This document shows, one piece after another, positions 1 through 12,000 of a stretch of DNA of 64,000 nt. This DNA comes from Datnioides undecimradiatus (taxonomy: Eukaryota; Chordata; Actinopteri; Lobotiformes; Datnioididae), in contig WARS01000029.1 of the NCBI GenBank assembly GCA_008933995.1, positions 8,804,332-8,868,331 of the forward strand. Reading direction: 5' to 3'. The notes under the pieces were generated by a model. It was given only the letters and a program-made list of their open reading frames with translations. It was not told the origin of the DNA and made no database searches. The translations under genes were made by a program, and so were the position numbers. Numbering within the stretch: the first letter of the stretch is position 1; each line of letters begins with the position of its first letter.

Positions 1-57
1 ACATACCATACAGTTAACAAGTGTACGAGTGTAGCCCTTCCCTTTTCCCATCAGTAC

Positions 58-3000
58 CTTCTTGTCATCCCACAACTGTTCCTGCGCATCCTTGTCTGCA
101 TTTGACTCTGAATTCTCCGTCCCAGGCACTGTTAGCAGCAGTACTAATTAGTGAAACAGCAAGACACAGTTGCTTGCTATGACAAAATACATAACAATTC
201 AAATCAGTGCAAGAAATGAGTCATCAATATCCAAGCCAGTCGAGCAGGATATAGTGCTGTGCACTAGATTCCTGGGAGTCTAAAAATAGCAAGGTGACCA
301 GCAGACAGACAGACTGAGTGGATGCCAGTCAATCTTGGCTTCATTATTTTATCAGAGCCTCACGCAGAAAAAGACGTGATCCATGGATAATCAGTGATTT
401 ATTGATCTTCCTCTCTAGATCAGCCTGAGTCAGCTCCATTCAGAGATGTTAGTGCTCTGCATCTGGCTGAGCACTGTACCAACATGCTGAGGCAGTTCAT
501 TGCCAGGAGTCACTATCCATTTACTCCATAAATATTTTAGAAAGCCTCCACATCAACAGACCAGGGACAAATTAAAGTAAAACCCAGAATAAATAAGAGG
601 AAGAACATGATGAATGGTTCCACGCAGGTGTACTGTATGTTCTGTGGCATGTATGAATATGTTGAACAGACCAGTGATCCGATTTTTTCTACTACTACTA
701 CTGTGTGGAGTGGCATCTGCATTTAGACCTGTGGGAAAGATGCCAGTAAATAGGGTCAGACATTATGGTCAACAGCGCACATTTGGTCACTGTGATGTTT
801 CTGAATTAATGAGATAAAGAAGGAAAAACAGAAGAGCAGCTCATGACCAAAGCTGTCATTGCAGGACATGATCAGAGTGAGTCAACAGGAACAGTGCAAT
901 GACAATTACATAGAGAGGGATATTATAGTTGCGGTTCATAAAACCCTAAGTTAGAAAGATGAATACACATTTGAGAGTTCAGTAGCATTTTGCTGCCTTG
1001 GTTTGGGTCCACTAGTCCAATTACAGGGAAGGGTCACAACGAGGGTTGCTCAGAATGATCACGTTGTTTGATAAGTATGAAAACTTTCATATGCTATGGC
1101 TTTCATCATCACCAGATCTCAACCCAACTGAACACCTACTGATTTTTGGACTGACGTGTTAGACATTGCTCTTCAAGACTATCATCAAAACACCAAATAA
1201 GGTAATATCTTATATCAGTCAGAATCGTGTTCATCCCTCCAGTAGAGCTCAGAGACCTTAAGGGTCAATGCCAAGGATGACTCAGGTTGCTGTGGCTGGA
1301 CACTGGAGCTTCACACCTTACTGAGACATTTATGTTTGTTCTTCCTTTAATTTGTCACCCATCTGTACTTCTTGAAGACATCGACTCTTTTACGTCATTT
1401 AAGGTTTGCCGCCTGCATTAATGCACTGCTTATGAATTAACAAAAAAAAAAAGCTCTGTGTTATTTGGAACTGGGTCTTGCATTACCTCGTTTAGGCTGC
1501 AGCTCCTGTGATCCCCCTGCAAACACTTCCTGGGGCTTTGGATTCATGGCGCTCTGGTGTAAGGCGGAGTCCGAGTTTGTCCTATGTGTGTCAGAAAGAT
1601 GAGATGTCAGCAAAATCACTGCCAAATCCCAAATACTGACAGAGAGCCAATGCTACAGGACCATACACACAAAGAATGAGATTTTGGTAAAGATCTATAT
1701 TTGTAATCATACAGCCCAAATAGCATGGATGCAGAAAGTCATGTAATTTCATTTTTGCGATTGAGCTGTGTCAAGTTGCGTGTCCTAGTTATCATGTGGC
1801 CAAAAGGACACGGGGAGGTGGCTTACCTTCTCCAGCTAGTGTCTGGCGGTGGAGAGAGGTAAACTGAGCTGTAAGGACAGCTGTCAATGTGAATTTAGTT
1901 AAGGCCAATAAAGTAGAGGGGATGAAAAATGGATCTCAGCTAATCCATAGTTTCAAGCCTGTTGGCTGATTCAACCTAGCAGACCTGATACATTATTAAT
2001 GATCAAACACAAGTGTTATTGGGATCCAATTACTTTGAAAAAGGCTTCAATCAGGCTTCATGTGTCTTGTTATTTATTGGTAAAATACATTTCTAAGAAT
2101 AATCTCAGCAGCAAGTGTAACAATACATCATGTTGCATTGTATAATTTAATAGCAGGCTCTCAATGCATGCAGTGAAACAAAAAAATTTGCATCAAGCTT
2201 TATTTAAAATGTATTGAACAAAGCAGGGCCTCTGCTCTTTTTAATCACCACATGTAGTGGTTTCTATTATGTGTTACTTATAAAGCGGAGAGACCACTGT
2301 ACCAGGCTGCAGTGCTGCTGTCTGACTGGATCCTCATTTTTTTCCTGTTTAAGGGTATATTTAGAGTAATATATTCTAATTACAAACTCTGTTTAGACAG
2401 GTTAAAATGTAACTTTATTATGGAGCAGCTTGTCATCATATGGTTAAACGAAAAGATCAATTCGATCAATTCAATTCAGATCCCCAAATAAGAATTAATG
2501 TACAAGATTGCTTGTCAAACTGTAAAAATTACCGCTGAGATGAAATTTTCATTGTATTTCTCTCTGCAAGCATTTTGAATTTTTAGTAAATTATAGCAAC
2601 ACTTGAAGAGCAGTAAATCAGACAAAAACCTACTCAAAACTTCATCTCCAACATGTAAACTTAATTACAACAACAGATTAAGGTCCAGGTCCTGAGAACA
2701 GTGCTCAATTGCCTTCTGAAGCTTCAAAGAAATGCAGACAAAACATCCTCAACACCACGCTTCCCAAAACAACGGCTAAAAAGGATATCTGGCGTCCATG
2801 TTTGTCGACTGACAGTGGCCGGCGGTGAGGAGACGTGATGCGGTTTCGGTCACGATAAACACGCTCCACAAGTCCGTGGTGCCTTGTGGTCCGACTGGTA
2901 TCCAGAACCGAGTTCTAGAGTGAGCACACCAGGTGAATGAGGCAAGCAAAACAGCCAACTTGCTCAACTAAACTGTGTCTAAGGAAAATGTCTTAGGGTT

Positions 3001-5517
3001 AATGGTGCAAATGTGTTCATTTCAAAATGAGTCAAGCCATGGGCCCCCCATACTGATGCTTGAGTTGGCAAATGTATTTAAAGATGGAAAGCCATGACAA
3101 GCAATGATATACTTTAAAATTTAGGGAACCAAATTACACAGTGGGGTACAACTGGTTTACCTTGTATTACACACTTCTGGCTTCCTTCACTCCTGAACCA
3201 TGATAAATCTGGTTGGACTAAGCAACTCTGACCAGCAGGACATTTCTGAACACTGTGCTGCCTTTACAGCCTGAACTAAGCCTGCGGGCTTTTTTGAGTT
3301 AATAAATCTTGGAGTGGAATCTGTTTTGAGCCAGTCTTTCACCAATAAAACAGAAAACTGTATCCTTTGTATGTCCAATATTATCACCAACAGCTAAGAA
3401 AGGTACACTGCTCGAGAACAAACCTTTGATTTACCAGCCAAGAGAGGCTAAGGGCTCACCTGAAAAGGCAGGTCAATGTTGCCATTTCCAATCTGATTGA
3501 CATTGGGCAGTGAGCCTCCATAGTACTGTCCACGATTCTGCCCTAGTTGCAAATACTGGGTCTTCTGTAACTGCAACTGTGCAAAGTAAAATTGCATGAA
3601 AGCATGAGTGAATGACTGATCTGATTTACAAAAAAAGTGATGCTAAGAGTGAATGGTGCCTGCCAGTCCACAGTGATGACATGAAAGATGGATAAATCCA
3701 TTAATTAATGAATGAGACACAATGACACAGGCAGATTGGCTGTTTCATAAACAATTGAGAGGCACACAATAGCTTTCACAGCTAAGACTAATCACATCGG
3801 CGGATGTGAATGACACCTGACTGACAGCTGGTGTAATTTCTTTCCATGTAACACACCTGGTAATTACATTAGCCACGTTTCTTTATACAAAACCAGTCAC
3901 AAAAGTAATGCATGTTGTTCACTCTGATGGGAGTCCTCTAGTACAAATGATGGACTGAAGAAAGACCAAAATGATGTGAACAAATGGGATGGATTGATGT
4001 TGGGATGGCAACACAAAGAAATCTGGCAGACCACAAAACTGACTAACTCTTTTTCCCTGCAGTGAAATGACAGTACAGCTCAGGTTTACACTGATGCAGC
4101 ATGTGGTAAGTGGGCATCATTTCCAGCAACAGGGCCGACAATTAGCCCAAACATTTCCTGCCAACAAAATGTCCCTTTTTGGGGCAGGGTTAATAGAACT
4201 CAAACAAGTTGTTAATTGATTAGAGAAAAATACATTTGATCAAGTATTAACATTTTAGTCAAGTAAAGACTTGAAAATAAATAGTATTTGCTTCATACTG
4301 CTTTATAAAATAAAGTACTGCTTCAATTGTGTCAATTTAAGTATTTTTCTTAAAACTGCTTGTTTGTCCATCCAATATTCTCAATGCTAATTTTTATGCA
4401 GAATAATTACAAGACTACAATATTTTACATTAAAATACGCAATAATCAATCAATCAATCAATAAGTAGCAAATCCTCAGACACAATGCCAAAATACCTGG
4501 CACGTTGGAATAACACGTGACCTTAATAAATGATTAGCTAATCATCAAAATCCTCCATTATTTTCTAACTATTGATTAATCAATTTATTGACAAATTATT
4601 TCAACTTTTGCCTCAACTGGTTAGGATTTTATAAATGCTGGAAGTAATGGTCGTCACAAGTGGCTGCCGTGATGTACAAGTGAGAGCAACTATTCGGTGT
4701 GTTGGGAGAAAGTTGCCGAAGTTATCATAACTTAACGTTAACGTCGACTAACTAAACCAAACTGTTAGAGATGGAGCTAGCAAGACCGAGGAATGTAGTT
4801 TGCTGAGCGCTTTATTAGATTTACTTTCTATAAGTCCCCTGTTTGCTAAATAATGAAAACTCAGCTAGCTAACACACTGCCGGGCTAATGTAACGGGTGA
4901 CGTTAAGCTAATAGTGGTTAGTAAAACAGCTGGAAAGGCTGGTTAACGTCCCATGACTAGCAGATGCTATCGCAGCCCTATCAAGAGATACTGTTCATAT
5001 TTTGTTTCTAACGTAAACAACCGACTTACCAAACACGCTGTTATAGACTGATTTACAAGTCAGACGTTTTGTTTGCTTGTAAAATGACAGCAGTGTCTGC
5101 TAAAACCAGCCACAGGCAGAGCACAGGTGCACATTATTCACAGCTCCAGCAATCTGGCCAAGACTGTTAACGCAGCACACGGGTGGCTTGTTGTATCCGA
5201 GAGACGCTAGATTATTTTTAAACAGGCACGCTGAAAACATCATTTGCTGGTGTTGAACAAACGCAACCGAAGGCATTAATATTAACTTTAGCGACTTAGC
5301 ATCCTAATGTGCAGATTTATATCCGCAGCGTTCGGTAGCTGCCAAACAGCGATGCAACACAATGTAAACAGCCGCGGTGTGCGAGTCTTACCCGTGCAGC
5401 TCTGGTGATGTTCAAGTCTTTCATCACTTCTTCAAACGCAGCAGTCTCCTCCGCCTGCTTCTGATTATGCAAAGCGATTTTTTCGCTAAATTTGCGAGGA
5501 TTGTTAGAGGACGCCAT
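58..5517 (-). CDS. crtc1: CREB-regulated transcription coactivator 1, 5' part (six exons, continues beyond base 1)
   Basis: Coactivator that enters the nucleus when dephosphorylated and binds the bZIP of CREB (family knowledge). Coding exons on the minus strand: 5517-5392, 3576-3460, 2914-2789, 1888-1827, 1581-1487, 143-58; all phases agree and give about 204 residues. Exon 1 ([20 protein letters not shown], then the [13 protein letters not shown] helix) is the CREB-binding domain; the start is the ATG at 5517. Exon 2 encodes [13 protein letters not shown], exon 3 [16 protein letters not shown] and [15 protein letters not shown], exon 4 [18 protein letters not shown], exon 5 [10 protein letters not shown], the SIK/AMPK and 14-3-3 site region. 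Exon 6 encodes [13 protein letters not shown] in exon 1 and the exon 3 wording fit CRTC1 better than CRTC2 or CRTC3. The C-terminal activation domain is outside. Intron 3 is U12-type. Whether this is the a or b paralogue is unknown. Confidence 0.93.
144..1486 (-). other. crtc1: crtc1 intron 5
   Basis: GT-AG intron between coding exons 5 and 6. Apart from a decayed Tc1/mariner fragment (about 995-1330) and a poly-A run near 1441-1452, I see no coding exon or conserved motif in it. Confidence 0.8.
995..1380 (+). mobile_element. Decayed Tc1/mariner-like transposase fragment
   Basis: At about 1087-1140 the plus strand encodes a stretch reading [13 protein letters not shown], the SPDLNPxE block near the last catalytic acid of Tc1/mariner DDE transposases. 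The following sequence (CATCAAAACACCAAAT, GTTCATCCCTCCAGTAGAG, CACCTTACTGAGACA) matches my memory of a common fish element. The frame is broken and no terminal inverted repeats were found, so it is a dead remnant inside crtc1 intron 5. Exact edges are uncertain. Confidence 0.6.
1889..2788 (-). other. crtc1: U12-type (AT-AC) intron 3 of crtc1
   Basis: Exon 3 ends in CAG at 2789 and the intron starts ATATCCTTTTT, the minor-spliceosome AT-AC donor consensus; there is no usable GT here. The intron ends TTCAC at 1889 before ATT GAC AGC TGT. A CCTTAAC branch site at 904-898 of the 1800s line (positions 1904-1898) lies about 10 bases upstream of the AC end, the short spacing typical of U12 introns. 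Joining at these points preserves the reading frame across HGRQ/IDSCPY. Confidence 0.9.
3577..5391 (-). other. crtc1: crtc1 intron 1
   Basis: GT-AG intron separating the CREB-binding exon from exon 2. It is AT-rich with a short AATC tandem run near 4443-4465. No further exon, RNA gene or element recognised. Confidence 0.75.
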
Positions 5518-5660
5518 CTTTCCCTCTTCTTCTCAATGGAATGTTACGTTACACATTACGCTTGGGCCTTCTGGTGTCGTCATGACGCAACCCTCAGTGG
5601 CACGACGTGTGGTGTCGATGGCGCTCTCTACCTCAGCTGCAGGCAGTAAGAGTTTAATAT
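5400..5660 (-). promoter_or_regulatory. crtc1: crtc1 5' UTR and probable promoter
   Basis: Sequence around and upstream of the crtc1 ATG (5517) is richer in CpG than its surroundings, including the stretch GTCGTCATGACGCAA near 5576-5590, which contains a CRE-like TGACG core. No TATA box is evident. Inferred from position and composition only; the transcription start is not visible. Confidence 0.4.
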
Positions 5661-7863
5661 AGAATACGTTTTATGATTAAGATTGTTTTGGGCATTTTTG
5701 TATTATACACTTTTCTATTTTTATTCATGTTTCTTGACTGTTTAGGTAATGTTATTTATTTGCATTTTTCACCTTCGTTAATTGCTAAAAGGAAGATACA
5801 GACCTATTAGAATATTGTTTTAGAGTTGCATTGTAATTTTTCTATTCTATTTAATGTTGTTGACTTTTGCAGGACGTACTTTTTATTTAATTATTTTACT
5901 GTTTTTTTATGTACTATGTATGTACTATGTAAAAACCCACCCAATAGTGTAAATACACTTGATATATTGTGCATATAGTAAAATATAGTCTATATGTATG
6001 ACAAAATGAAAATGAATACATTAAAAGTACATATGTAGAAATGGTGCATTGATAAGCAGGATACTGGTTATAAAATTTCAAATTACAAAAAAGTTGAAGA
6101 GATGGTTGTTGCAGTCTGCCAGAAAATACACAATGTATGAACTGAATGAAGGGATGGTCATAAAATGAGGAGGAATAGATAAAGTGGAGTATGTTTGTGA
6201 TAATGTGCATAATATCCAGTAAGGATAGAAGAGTTATGCAGACTAATAGCCACTGTGAGGAAAACTCTCCAGCAGCATTGAGTGGTGCAGCTTGTTGAAA
6301 AATTTTGATTATCAGTAGCTTGGGCATCATCTCTCTCTCTCTCAAATTTCCATCTGAGTCAAATCCCTCTATCATCAAACTCTCATTTGTTTGTTTTAAA
6401 CTAAAATCTACAGTTTACTTCTAGGTTTTACTAAGTCGATTTCTTTGGTATTTGTAACAGCATCCGAAGGATTTATTCTTTTTGCAACACTGTTCGAGGG
6501 AAGGTAATGACCTGAAAAATGTCACACACTCATAAATACTTAATATTGCCATTTGAAAAACAGCATATTGCAACTGGATGCACTGATCATATTCCTCAAG
6601 GACATATTTTATTTAAAGGAGTTAAACAAATGTAACTTCAGAGCATGGGTTGACCTGGTGGTTGAAGTATATCATGTAACTATAAACTCCTCAGTATAGT
6701 TCTGGCCAGGTAGTTTAGTTGCATGTCACATGCTTCTGTCAGTGTCACTATATACAGCTGACAAAATGCCAGACAAAACCCCCCCCAAACTGCAGAAAAG
6801 CATCTTTGCTTTAGTTTTAATGTGACAAAAGTTAGATTAAACAAAACCACCATCATAATTAAAAGTGGGAGACTGCAAGACTTCAGGCTACTTTAAATTA
6901 CTCTATCAAGTTGGTTTATTTTTTAAAAACAAAAACTTCAATGGCACTAACAGGAATCAGAAATTGCTTTGATTTGCAACAAAAAAAAGTGTGAATTGGC
7001 TCCTTCTTCTCAGCTGTAATGGTCTGATATTTCTGTTCTATGTCTCTGTAAATTGAATGTTTGTGTATTACTGACTGGGCAAAACAAGACCTTTTTTAAG
7101 TTGTCAGCTAGGCTTTTGGAAATTGCATTTTCATTATTTCCAGGCATTTTAGAGAACAATATGGACTAAGTGATGATGAAAACTATCGTAAGTTTCAGCC
7201 TCAATGACGAGAGATATGAATGCTCTTACTGGGTGAAACAGCACAGTCATTTTACACAGCAGTGTGTGAATACAGACTGCTCAACCTTTCACAGAGCAAA
7301 GAAGTTGATCATCCTGTCAAAATAAAGACACAAAAAGTGTGTGAAGAGTATTTTTAAAACAATCCACCTTTAATAAATGATGCACATAAAGCTACACAAA
7401 GGTTTACATTCCCCTTTGACGACAGCAGTTTACTTTATATTGCACTTCAAATAGATACCATGTGCTTTTACTGGTACAGGTAGAACAATACAAACACACA
7501 CTAAGGCAAACAGGAGACAAACCGTCATGAATTGCTTGCTTCTTACAAATACACACACTGAAGTACGTCAATCACTTCGGCAGCAGCAGAATCAAGTGTC
7601 TGGTGAATACCGCTTTGAAAAGTGCAGTGATGCAGTCAAAACAAAAACACAAGCTGGCATCAAACATGGAAAATGGATTGCTAAGTTGCTGGAAGAAATT
7701 AGATAATTTTCAGGATGTGATCAATAACTTAGATATGAATGGTACATTGATCAATGCTACCTGTATCCCCTTATTGTGTTAGTGAAGGGACAGAAGTGTG
7801 TGTGGTACACAAGATGTAGCACTTGTTGACCCTAAAAAGCAGTACAACACTGACATTCCAACG

Positions 7864-7923
<60 letters not shown>

Positions 7924-9039
7924 AATACTTAATGTAGCTGCCATAAGAGACTCACACTGATTTGTTATGTTGACTCAGAGAACAATTAGTGTGTCAGTGG
8001 GGGTTTCATCTCAGGAAACGCAAGGGCAGTCACAAGAAAAATAAACACCCACACAGAAAAACGGATTCCAAGTTGAAACACAACCACATTTGTGCAATCA
8101 TTACTGTGCATTGATATGCGGTTTTCGATAAGTACATATTAAGAGACATACGAGAGAAACCTGGTCAGTTATCTTTGTGGTTTGAATCATAAAATGGTAA
8201 CAAAATCTAACAAGAGAAAAAGGCAAATAAATAATAAAGTATACACAACTGTACAATCAAAACGTCTCACATTAATGGTCGAGCCTGGTCATGCTTTTAA
8301 AAACACCATATTTACTTAAAAAATTATATTTCGGAAACAATTTTGTGCTGTCTGTAACTTAAGCCCTTGACTGGTACAAGTATCACACCTCAAGCTCAAT
8401 TATGATTGTTCTTGAAATAAAGTCTTACAAATTTACTTAATGCTATTCAGGAATAGTTAATATGCTAATTACTTACTTACAGATTTCAAACAAAGTCTTA
8501 CCTAAACTCACCACATCAAAATGCGTTGGTCAAACACAACAAAAAAATCTCCTTTAAAAGATCACGTCAGTATCATATAAGTGTCTCAGTGTTACAAACT
8601 TTAAGAATTTCCACTTAAAAGACATTTCTAATCAAAGTTTTGTTAATTGTTGTTAATTCCACAAGTCTCGTCCAAAACTGGACTAGGACAGGAAATAATA
8701 TGGAAGCCAGCAATAAAAACATGGTCCCATAATCAGTTTAAATATGTGATGAGATGCAGACGCAGCTCAGGACGGGTCAGCGCTCCTGTATGTAAACGGA
8801 AACTGTTGGAGCTTAATACTGTCATAACAGCTGCTAACAAACAAGATCTGTATTGCTGTGTAAAACATTATCGGGCATCGCTAAATTATAACGCTATTTA
8901 CTAGTTTTTCCAGGTCATTCACTCATAAGATTGACCACACACAGTCACAGTAGCATACATAACATCACACCTTGTGTTGACTCAGTGGTCGGCAGAAAGA
9001 GCACATGGAATAAAATCCTCACAGTCACAGGTCGGTTGA
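5518..9039. other. Intergenic region crtc1-klhl26, including likely klhl26 3' UTR
   Basis: AT-rich DNA between two minus-strand genes. The right part is probably klhl26 3' UTR; an ATTAAA on the minus strand near 7373-7368 is one possible poly(A) signal. A (CA)27 microsatellite sits at 7867-7920. A minus-strand open frame of 154 codons at 5914-6378 has low-complexity composition and no family resemblance. Nothing else supported. Confidence 0.6.
7867..7920 (+). repeat. (AC)n microsatellite
   Basis: Uninterrupted AC dinucleotide run of about 27 units, probably inside or just downstream of the klhl26 3' UTR. Confidence 0.97.
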
Positions 9040-12000
9040 TTAGTGTTGTGTGGTGTTTTGTGGAATTATAATTGGTGTGCAAGCAATGCCAGCAAAGGAT
9101 TCTGGGAAGTGCAAATCCCTCTCCCACTCATCCGTCTCTGTGTTGTACACCTGCACGATGCTAGTGACATTGTTCAGGTGCCAGTTGTAGCCACCGACAA
9201 TGTAGATCTTCCTGTCCAGAAGACAGCAGCCTGCCTCTGACTGCCCTGCCCTCATGGGACTGACGGTGGTCCACTGGTCATTCTCTGGAACGTAATACTC
9301 GACCGCAAGCACATCAAAACAACGGTCCACATGATCCATGCGACCACCCAGAGCATAAACCCGATTGCTGGTGCTAATCATGGCGTGCAAAACTCTGGGT
9401 TCGTTCATGGGGGCCCTAAAGTCCCACTGGTCCGATACTGGGTCATAGCAGTGGAGAGTTTTCTTGTCATCCAATGAGACGCCGTAACCCCCTGAAATAT
9501 ACAGCTTTTCTCCACAGGGAGTACCTGCGTGACCCCAAATCCTGCGTTTTAATGGCTCTACATAAGTCCACTCATTCTTCTTTGGACAGTAACTCTCCAC
9601 AGATGACAGACTGCCGGATCGGTTGCGCCCTCCGGTGGCGTACAGTTGTCCCTGCAGCACGTTCAGCTGAAACTGGATACGAGCCTCTTGCATGGGCTGG
9701 ATGCGGAGCCACTGGCTCAGATGTGGGTCATAGCGATAACAGCTATCTACTGCCCCCTCACCACTGCGGTACTGCAAGTGCTGACCACCAACTACGTAGA
9801 CAAAGTTATCGAGTACAGCAACACAAGCGTGGCTGCACCCGGCCTCCATCTCTGTCAGCTCTTTGAACTGGCGGGAAGTGATGTCAGGAAGATGATACAC
9901 CTTAGTGCTAACTGTGCGGTCGTTGTCAGTGTAGGGCGTCCCACCAAAGGTGATGAGTGACATGACGTCAGAGCGTATGAGTGTCCGCGAAGACTGCATC
10001 TCATGCTGTCGGAAGGGAAGAATCTGGTAATTGAAGGCCTCCAGGAGATACTGCCGGCAAAGCACGTCCTCCACCATAATGTCCACAGTCTGAACACTGT
10101 CCACCAGCTCAGAGGAGCGCATGAGCGGGAAACGCACATGGCAGAGGACACTGCTGGCTTGAACCCGACGAGACTCGTCATACCGGAGCCACCTGATGGC
10201 AGCGTGGAAGAGGTCGATCTCGCTACAGTTCTTCAATTTGTTGCTCTGCAGGAAGAAGACGAGGCGCTCCATGGGGATGTGAAGAAAGTCCTCCTCCTCT
10301 GCAATTTGAAGGAAGTGGCGGAAGGTGAAGGCATCCACTGACTCTTTCAGGGAAGACAGACTAAAGGTGGTGGCCATCTGGCCGATGTGCAGGCAGGTCT
10401 CCACGCTCATTGCTGACTTGAGGAACTCCTCACAGAGCTCCACAACAGGGACCATCTGGAGAAACACAGCTGCCCCAAGTACATCCTGGATACAGTCAAG
10501 GTCTAAAGTGACTTCTGCACTGTAGGCAAAGTCAATGATATGCTTAAGCCCACGGGCAGACAAACCCTTCAGCTCAATGGTATCTTGATTGGACTCCCTC
10601 ATGCCTCCAGTAAACATCGCTCTGTAACACAAGAACAAGTCAGGCAATTATTTAAAATTGCAAGAAATTTGTGCGACTTTTCCTAACTCTGTCAGACACT
10701 TATGTTTAGGGGTCTGTAGCAGACGAACAGAAAACTGGTATTTAATGAGAAATGTGTACCAAAGAATTACATTTGGCCAGATTTATTAATTTATACATAT
10801 CTTATTTTTGTTTAATAATTTATCAGTGAAACATAACCACTTTCTGCAATTTATATAATCAGTAGGAACAGCAATTATAATGTCTGAAGATTGTATTTTG
10901 TTCACATTTCTCCCTCCTACACCTTCCTCTTCCAACGGAACTGCTTTTAATATTATTGATCTGCGATCTGGAGGGTTGCTCTCACAGAGCACTCAGCGAG
11001 AATTGCTCTGGATGAGAGGATCGGTTAAGTGCTTTCAACTAAAAATGTAAATGGGCAGTGAGAAGTCTTGTGATCCAGACTAACCTGAAGTAATCACTGC
11101 AGGCAGCCAGCACAGCTTTGTGGACCTGGAAGCGCTCTTCATTGATGGCTAGCACGACATCAAGTAGTTGGCCCTGCGCCCGTAAGACGGACAAGCCCTG
11201 AAGGAGGGTGGCACTGTGGCTTGGGGCCGAGAACGTGCAGCGCAGTGTACTATTCTTATTAGCCATACTGGAAAGAAGAAGAAAGGACTTCATCAGAGGG
11301 TCCCACACTTTCTTTAAATAAAACTCCACTATTTTTGTCCAGTGAAAATACCCCCAACTGAATTTTGAGGCTTGGTTAATAACTTAATTTGATGTATACT
11401 GCTAGAGGCTGATAACTTATGTCTGTTGTGAACATGAGCTGTGGATGTACACAGAAATTTTGTGATTGTATTGTGATGAAAATGGAGGGGGAGTACAATC
11501 TGTATTGTGCTGTGTTGTTGTATTACTAAGGGTGCATCTCCACACAGGAAAAAAAACCCAACACTGCTGTGAAATTCTGCACTTGAAAAAAAACATTACA
11601 TGATAAAAAAAATTGATACTAGAAGGAGAAACTCAACATGAGAGAGCAGAAAGGTCTCTCTGGCATCAATTTTCAAAGCAAAGCACAACCTCTACAAGTA
11701 AAGATTACATCAGTCAGGTGGGACACAGAGAAGTCCCAGCTGTATTGTGTCAGCCGACATGCAAATTTTTGTCAGCACTTCCTCTACCAACCCGCTTTGT
11801 TAAATGAGGTCCAAAAATGGCATTCAATAACACAGAAGGCAGATTACAGATGACGGAAATGCATCTACATACCACGTGCTAGTGTGAGTGAATGATCCCA
11901 ACATTCAAATATATTCTGATCACAGTTTAATACTGGATAGAAATTAAATCATGAAATATTACATTTTAATAATGGACTAGAGCTTGAAAGCATTTAGGGT

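Noticed and set aside
2776-2967. 63-codon frame overlapping crtc1 exon 3
   Set aside because: Wrong frame of the exon; the real frame gives the conserved [12 protein letters not shown] block.
5914-6378. 154-codon open frame on the minus strand
   Set aside because: AT-rich, Ile/Tyr/Leu/Phe-heavy and lacking domain resemblance; lies between two genes with no splice or promoter context.
7867-7920. Regular repeat that might suggest an array
   Set aside because: Plain dinucleotide microsatellite with no spacers; a CRISPR array is not expected in a vertebrate genome.
9474-9960. Open frames of 104-130 codons opposite the klhl26 kelch exon
   Set aside because: Antisense shadows of a long GC-rich coding exon; composition follows the real gene.
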